Source: Geobacteraceae bacterium
GTDB lineage: Bacteria; Desulfobacterota; Desulfuromonadia; Desulfuromonadales; Desulfuromonadaceae
NCBI GenBank assembly: GCA_020201305.1
Contig: JAIVHC010000038.1
Coordinates: forward strand, 1-11,042
DNA: 11,042 nt
Reading direction: 5' to 3'
Part shown: positions 5,979 through 11,042 of the stretch, piece by piece
Numbering within the stretch: position 1 is the first letter of the stretch
Layout: every line of letters starts with the position of its first letter
Made by a program: the position numbers and the translations under genes
Notes under the pieces: generated by a model
What the model was told of the DNA's origin: nothing
Database searches by the model: none
The model's input: the letters and a program-made list of their open reading frames with translations, nothing else

Positions 5979-7964
5979 ATGGCCAACAGAATTGTTGTAG
6001 GTCTTAAAGACAAAGTGCGCGATGCGCGCGGAGAGCGAGTGCGCCAGGAGATTAAGAGTCATCTCGGTATCGAGTTGCGCCAGGTACGGACTCTGGATGT
6101 GTATACCGTGGACGCACAGCTGAGTGCGGAAGAACTCCAGAGCGCGGCTTCCGGACCGTTTTCAGATCCGGTGATTCAGGAGTTCGGTGTGGATAAGGCC
6201 CTCGCGCACGACTTTGATGTCCTCATAGAAGTGGGTTTCCGTCCCGGGGTTACCGACAATCCGGGGCGCACTGCGCGTGAAGCGCTTGAGTACATCCTGG
6301 GGCGCAAGCTGGAGGCGCAGGAGGCGGTATACACCTCGGTACAGTATCTGTTGAGTGGCAATGTGGACAAACCTACAGCGGAGGAGATTGCGGCCGGGGT
6401 CCTTGCCAATGCTTTGATCCAGCGCTGGACCATCGTAAGTCGGGATGAGTTTGATCCCGAAACGGGTTTGGAGCCCCAGATAGCCCGGGTGGAAACCCTG
6501 GGAGAGCCGGAAATTCGCGAGATCGATCTGGATGTAGATGACACCACCCTGATGCAGATCAGCCGCGATGGAATGCTGGCCTTGAACCTGGATGAGATGA
6601 AGGCTATCCAGACCTTTATCGCCGACCCGCAGGTACAGCAGGAGCGCAAACGCGTCGGTCTGAGCACACGCATTACCGATGCCGAACTCGAAGCCCTGGC
6701 TCAGACCTGGAGTGAACACTGCAAGCACAAGATATTCTCGGCCCGGATCGATTACGAAGATGAGCACGGCCAGAAAGAGAGTATCGATTCCCTCTTCAAA
6801 AGCTACATCATGGAAACCACTGCCGAGGTTCGGCGCCAGAAGGGTGAAGATGATATATGTCTCTCGGTGTTCAAGGACAACGCCGGGGTTATCCGCTTTA
6901 CCGATGAGTGGAGCGTGGTCTACAAGGTTGAAACGCACAACTCCCCCAGTGCTCTGGATCCCTATGGTGGTGCTCTCACCGGGATTGTGGGGGTCAACCG
7001 CGATCCCTTCGGTACCGGGCGTGGCGCGCGCCTGATATTTAATACCGACGTGTTCTGCTTTGCCTCTCCGTTTTACTCCAAACCTCTGCCGCCGCGTTTG
7101 TTGCATCCGCGCCGTATCTTTGAAGGGGTGGTTGAAGGGGTGGAACACGGTGGAAACAAGAGTGGCATTCCCACCATCAACGGTTCCCTTGTGTTTGATC
7201 CGCGTTTTGCGGGGAAGCCCCTGGTATACTGCGGCAGTGCTGCCCTCATGCCTGCTATGCTGCACGGACGGCCCGGGCACGAAAAAAAGGCCGACCCCGG
7301 TGATCACATCATCATGGTAGGGGGACGCATCGGGAAGGACGGGATTCACGGCGCTACGTTCTCATCCGAAGAGTTGAATGAAAATTCCCCGGCTACCGCA
7401 GTGCAGATCGGTGATCCCATCACCCAGCGGCGCATGTTTGATTTTCTTCTCATAGCGCGGGATAAGGGTTTGTACAACGCCATTACCGATAATGGTGCCG
7501 GCGGCCTCTCCTCTTCTGTGGGCGAGATGGCCGAGGATACCGGTGGCTTTGAAATGCATCTGGAGCGTGCCCCGCTCAAATATGCGGGTCTGCAGCCGTG
7601 GGAGATCCTGATCTCCGAGGCGCAGGAGCGTATGACTCTGGCGGTGCCGCCTGAACACGTAGAGGAATTTATTCAGCTCGGTGCAAGTATGAATGTGGAG
7701 GCCACGGATCTGGGAGAGTTTACCGATTCGGGCTATTACCACTGTCTTTACCACGGGCGCACCGCAACCTATCTGCCCATGGATTTTCTCCACAATGCCA
7801 ATCCGCAGATGAAGATACCCGCACGCTGGGAGATCAAGACCCATCGCCAGCCCGCAGAAACCGATCTCCCCGCCGCTCCGGAAGCACTGCGGATTCCTTC
7901 GCCGGAGTCACCGTGGCCCACGGCATCTGTCCGCGCTACAGCGATATCGACACCTACCACATGA
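5979..7964 (+). CDS. purL: PurL N-terminal part: two PurS-like repeats plus first synthetase half
   Basis: This open frame encodes 661 residues, of which about 638 are PurL; the last 23 (from IPSPESPWP) are out-of-frame reading after the junction. Residues 4-72 (RIVVGLKDKVRDARGERVRQ onward) and 78-157 (DVLIEVGFRPGVTDNPGRT onward) each look like a PurS subunit fold. The ammonia-tunnel and complex-bridging part is thus fused to PurL, and no separate purS is seen in the window. The first synthetase half follows: AQTWSEHCKHK with the likely catalytic His247, ETHNSPSALDPYGG, GRGARLIF, GRIGKDGIHGATFSS and TDNGAGGLSSSVGEMAED. The ATG at 5979 has GAGGAGA 4 nt upstream. The 109 bp before it show no clear promoter or riboswitch. 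Confidence 0.9.
   Translation: MANRIVVGLKDKVRDARGERVRQEIKSHLGIELRQVRTLDVYTVDAQLSAEELQSAASGPFSDPVIQEFGVDKALAHDFDVLIEVGFRPGVTDNPGRTAREALEYILGRKLEAQEAVYTSVQYLLSGNVDKPTAEEIAAGVLANALIQRWTIVSRDEFDPETGLEPQIARVETLGEPEIREIDLDVDDTTLMQISRDGMLALNLDEMKAIQTFIADPQVQQERKRVGLSTRITDAELEALAQTWSEHCKHKIFSARIDYEDEHGQKESIDSLFKSYIMETTAEVRRQKGEDDICLSVFKDNAGVIRFTDEWSVVYKVETHNSPSALDPYGGALTGIVGVNRDPFGTGRGARLIFNTDVFCFASPFYSKPLPPRLLHPRRIFEGVVEGVEHGGNKSGIPTINGSLVFDPRFAGKPLVYCGSAALMPAMLHGRPGHEKKADPGDHIIMVGGRIGKDGIHGATFSSEELNENSPATAVQIGDPITQRRMFDFLLIARDKGLYNAITDNGAGGLSSSVGEMAEDTGGFEMHLERAPLKYAGLQPWEILISEAQERMTLAVPPEHVEEFIQLGASMNVEATDLGEFTDSGYYHCLYHGRTATYLPMDFLHNANPQMKIPARWEIKTHRQPAETDLPAAPEALRIPSPESPWPTASVRATAISTPTT
7863..7913 (+). 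other. Frame junction and probable deletion point in purL
   Basis: The upstream frame reads ETDLPAAPEALR up to 7892, then turns into unrelated sequence. The frame shifted by one reads family-like from DSFAGVTVAHG at 7892. Restoring one G (CTG CGG GAT TCC in place of CTGCGGATTCC) would join the frames, but it would not restore the missing conserved block. No slippery heptamer or stimulatory hairpin typical of programmed frameshifting is evident. Confidence 0.7.
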
Positions 7965-8812
7965 TGGCATGTGCCATCGATGAGGCTCTGCGCAATTACG
8001 TGTGTGTAGGAGGGAATGTTGATCATGTCGCGGGGCTGGATAACTTCTGCTGGTGCGATCCGGTGCTGAGTGAGCGCACTCCGGACGGGCCGTTCAAAGC
8101 CGCGCAGCTCGTGAGAGCCAACAAGGCCCTGTACGAATACTGCGTCGCGTTTGGCGTACCCTTGATTTCCGGTAAGGATTCGATGAAAAATGACTACCAC
8201 ATCGAAGGGGAAAAGATTTCCATCCCACCCACGGTGCTGTTCTCGGTAATCGGTAAGGTTGACGATGTGCGCTGTTGCACTACCATGGATGTCAAAAAGC
8301 CCAGCGATAAAGTATACCTCCTTGGGATTACCCGCGCCGAACTCGGGGGTTCGGAGCTTTTCAATATCCTGGGTTTTACCGGCAATCAGGTGCCCGAGGT
8401 AGATGCTCCTACGGCACTGCGGCGCTATCGGACTCTCAACCGTGCGCAAAAAGCGGGTCTCATCGCATCCTGCCACGATCTTTCGGATGGCGGTCTCGGG
8501 GTGGCGCTCGCCGAAAGTGCGTTTGCCGGCGGTTTCGGTATGGATATCGACCTCACCAGGGTGCGCACAGAAAAGGAGTTGAGCACCATGGAGATCCTGT
8601 TTTCTGAATCCCAGAGCCGGTTACTGGTCACGGTGGCACCTGAACATGCGGAGGAGTTTGAAAAGCTCTTCAGCGGTCAGGACATCTGCTGCCTGGGCAA
8701 GGTGCTGAGTGCGCCTAGCCTCAAGATCCGGGGTGGAGATGGAGCCATCATCATCGAAGATGATATCTACGCGTTGAAACAGGCCTGGCAGGCCACATTG
8801 AAGGAGCTTTGA
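7892..8812 (+). CDS. purL: PurL C-terminal part: second synthetase half, out of frame with the first
   Basis: Reading from Asp at 7892-7894 gives DSFAGVTVAHGICPRYSDID and then 286 more residues, ending ...QATLKEL. This is the second AIRS-like half of PurL, with DEALRNYVCVGG, LDNFCWCDPV, ISGKDSMKNDYH, PPTVLFSVIGK, CHDLSDGGLGVALAESAF and FSESQSRLLVTV. The nearest start-like codon is GTG at 7913-7915, but it lies inside the conserved TVAHGICPR segment and has no ribosome binding site, so this is a continuation of the upstream frame and not a gene with its own start. The TGA at 8810-8812 is 2 bp before purQ, so if ribosomes do not reach this segment, coupled translation of purQ could suffer. Confidence 0.88.
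   Translation, partial: DSFAGVTVAHGICPRYSDIDTYHMMACAIDEALRNYVCVGGNVDHVAGLDNFCWCDPVLSERTPDGPFKAAQLVRANKALYEYCVAFGVPLISGKDSMKNDYHIEGEKISIPPTVLFSVIGKVDDVRCCTTMDVKKPSDKVYLLGITRAELGGSELFNILGFTGNQVPEVDAPTALRRYRTLNRAQKAGLIASCHDLSDGGLGVALAESAFAGGFGMDIDLTRVRTEKELSTMEILFSESQSRLLVTVAPEHAEEFEKLFSGQDICCLGKVLSAPSLKIRGGDGAIIIEDDIYALKQAWQATLKEL
8801..8806 (+). promoter_or_regulatory. Ribosome binding site of purQ, inside the end of purL
   Basis: AAGGAG lies in the last codons of purL, 8 nt before the ATG at 8815. This supports the ATG at 8815 over the TTG two codons upstream and implies translational coupling to purL. Confidence 0.85.
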
Positions 8813-8814
8813 TT

Positions 8815-9642
8815 ATGCCCGCTGATGTTAAGGCTATCGTGGTGTCCGGCAACGGTACCAACTGCGAGCGCGAAGTAGCTAACGCCTGCCGTCTGGCCGG
8901 AGCCGGAACGGTTGACATTGTGCACCTCTCACGCCTTCTTTCCGGTGAGGTGAGCCTGCACGATTACCATTTTCTCAACTTTGCCGGCGGTTTTCTCGAT
9001 GGAGATGATCTCGGCAGCGCCAAAGCCGGAGCGAACCGTCTACGCTATGCGGAGGTCAAAACCAGTGGAAAGCCCTTTATCGAAGAGATCCTTCGCTTTG
9101 TAGAGAACGGCAACCTGGTGATGGGGGTGTGTAACGGCTTTCAGCTTATGGTCAAGATGGGTCTTCTCCCCGGACTCGGCCACGATTACCACACCCAGAG
9201 CGCGACCCTCACCGTCAATGACAATGGGCGCTTTGAGGATCGCTGGGTATACCTGAAGGTGGACCAGAAGTCGCCGTGCGTGTTTACCCGCGGCCTTACG
9301 GGTATCTATCTGCCGGTGCGGCACGGGGAAGGAAAATTTGTGGTTGAAGATCCGCAAGTGCTTGCACAAATCGAAAACGAGCATCTGGCGCCGCTTAAAT
9401 ACAGCGATGCAGCGTACATTGCCCCGGCACGGGAATTTCCCCTCAACCCCAACGGCTCCATGAACTCCATCGCAGCAATCTCGGACCCCAGTGGGCGTCT
9501 GTTCGGGCTCATGCCGCACCCAGAGGCATACCTGCATCGTACCCACCACCCACGCTGGACGCGCGAAACGTTGCCCGAAGAGGGGATGGGACTGTGGTTG
9601 TACAAAAACGCCATCGATTTTATTCGTAACGAGGTACTTTAG
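8815..9642 (+). CDS. purQ: Phosphoribosylformylglycinamidine synthase glutaminase subunit PurQ
   Basis: A class I glutamine amidotransferase that hydrolyses glutamine and delivers ammonia to PurL. The 275-residue protein has the nucleophile Cys106 in MGVCNGFQLMVKMGLLPG and the His235/Glu237 pair of the triad in MPHPEAYLHRTHHPRW. NFAGGFLDGDDLGSAKAG and VRHGEGKFV are also family-typical. It is longer than small PurQ proteins of about 225 residues, as seen in PurQ forms that pair with large PurS-fused PurL proteins (from memory). ATG 8815 is 2 bp after the purL stop. purF follows after 49 bp with no terminator, so the three genes look like one operon. No defect is seen here, unlike purL. Confidence 0.96.
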   Translation: MPADVKAIVVSGNGTNCEREVANACRLAGAGTVDIVHLSRLLSGEVSLHDYHFLNFAGGFLDGDDLGSAKAGANRLRYAEVKTSGKPFIEEILRFVENGNLVMGVCNGFQLMVKMGLLPGLGHDYHTQSATLTVNDNGRFEDRWVYLKVDQKSPCVFTRGLTGIYLPVRHGEGKFVVEDPQVLAQIENEHLAPLKYSDAAYIAPAREFPLNPNGSMNSIAAISDPSGRLFGLMPHPEAYLHRTHHPRWTRETLPEEGMGLWLYKNAIDFIRNEVL

Positions 9643-9691
9643 CGCCACAGTGAGTGTCGCCACATCCAAGTGGAAAGGAAACAGGGAAAAC

Positions 9692-11042
<1,351 letters not shown>

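Larger units (their letters stand above)
5979..8812 (+). pseudogene. purL: purL, whole locus: phosphoribosylformylglycinamidine synthase with a frameshift and missing block
   Basis: PurL makes FGAM from FGAR, ATP and ammonia in de novo purine synthesis. Two adjoining reading frames together encode one PurL. The first, in frame with the ATG at 5979, is good through Leu-Arg at 7887-7892. The second is good from Asp at 7892 to the TGA at 8810-8812. Joined, they give about 944 residues. From memory, relatives with this architecture are near 1000 residues. The block normally found at the junction, containing an N-I-x-S-K-E segment and an R-Q-Y-D-H-E-V-Q segment, is in neither frame. A single 3n+1 base deletion of about 150-180 bases explains both. 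If the sequence is correct, full-length PurL is not made; an assembly error would give the same picture. Confidence 0.75.

Noticed and set aside
6162..7349. Long 395-residue open frame on the minus strand inside purL
   Set aside because: It is fully antisense to well-conserved PurL motifs, has no recognisable domain, and is an expected by-product of GC-rich coding sequence.
7880..7900. Programmed ribosomal frameshift in purL
   Set aside because: There is no slippery heptamer or downstream structure, PurL is not known to use recoding, and recoding would not explain the missing conserved block.
7769..8476. 235-residue minus-strand open frame across the purL junction
   Set aside because: I considered whether a real gene there could explain the purL break. 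It has no ribosome binding site or motif, and the opposite strand encodes conserved PurL on both sides.
9643..9691. Terminator between purQ and purF
   Set aside because: Only a 4-bp CCAC/GTGG pairing with no T tract is present, so the genes are treated as one operon.

Overview
The window holds ordinary housekeeping genes of a Gram-negative bacterium, plus one end of an insertion sequence. The best guess for the host is the Desulfuromonadales/Geobacterales group (Desulfobacterota). This rests on remembered gene order (gap-pgk-tpiA-secG-tRNA-Leu) and on a large PurL carrying two PurS-like repeats. It is an inference, not a database result.

Layout. Bases 1-1041 are the right-hand part of an ISL3-family insertion sequence: a transposase cut off at its N-terminus by the window edge, then a probable terminal inverted repeat. 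At 1093-1142 a hairpin with A/T tracts on both sides can act as a terminator on either strand. On the minus strand, read from 4824 down to 1145, lies a lower-glycolysis cluster: gapA, pgk, tpiA, secG and a tRNA-Leu(GAG). GAPDH, phosphoglycerate kinase and triosephosphate isomerase carry out consecutive or linked triose-phosphate steps. secG and the tRNA appear to ride on the same transcription unit, which ends at the bidirectional terminator. A strong hairpin sits between gapA and pgk.

From about 4825 to 5101 a divergent intergenic region separates this cluster from a plus-strand group: a YycJ/WalJ-like metallo-beta-lactamase-fold hydrolase, then purL, purQ and purF. PurQ supplies ammonia to PurL for FGAM synthesis, the fourth step of de novo purine synthesis. 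PurF makes phosphoribosylamine in the first step. purL and purQ are 2 bases apart, and purF follows after 49 bases and runs off the right edge.

The most notable observation is that purL is broken. The reading frame shifts near 7890, and a conserved block of roughly 50-60 residues that the family normally has at that point is absent. One deletion of 3n+1 bases would explain both. It is either a real lesion or an assembly error. I see no CRISPR, phage, toxin-antitoxin, defence or new biosynthetic system here.
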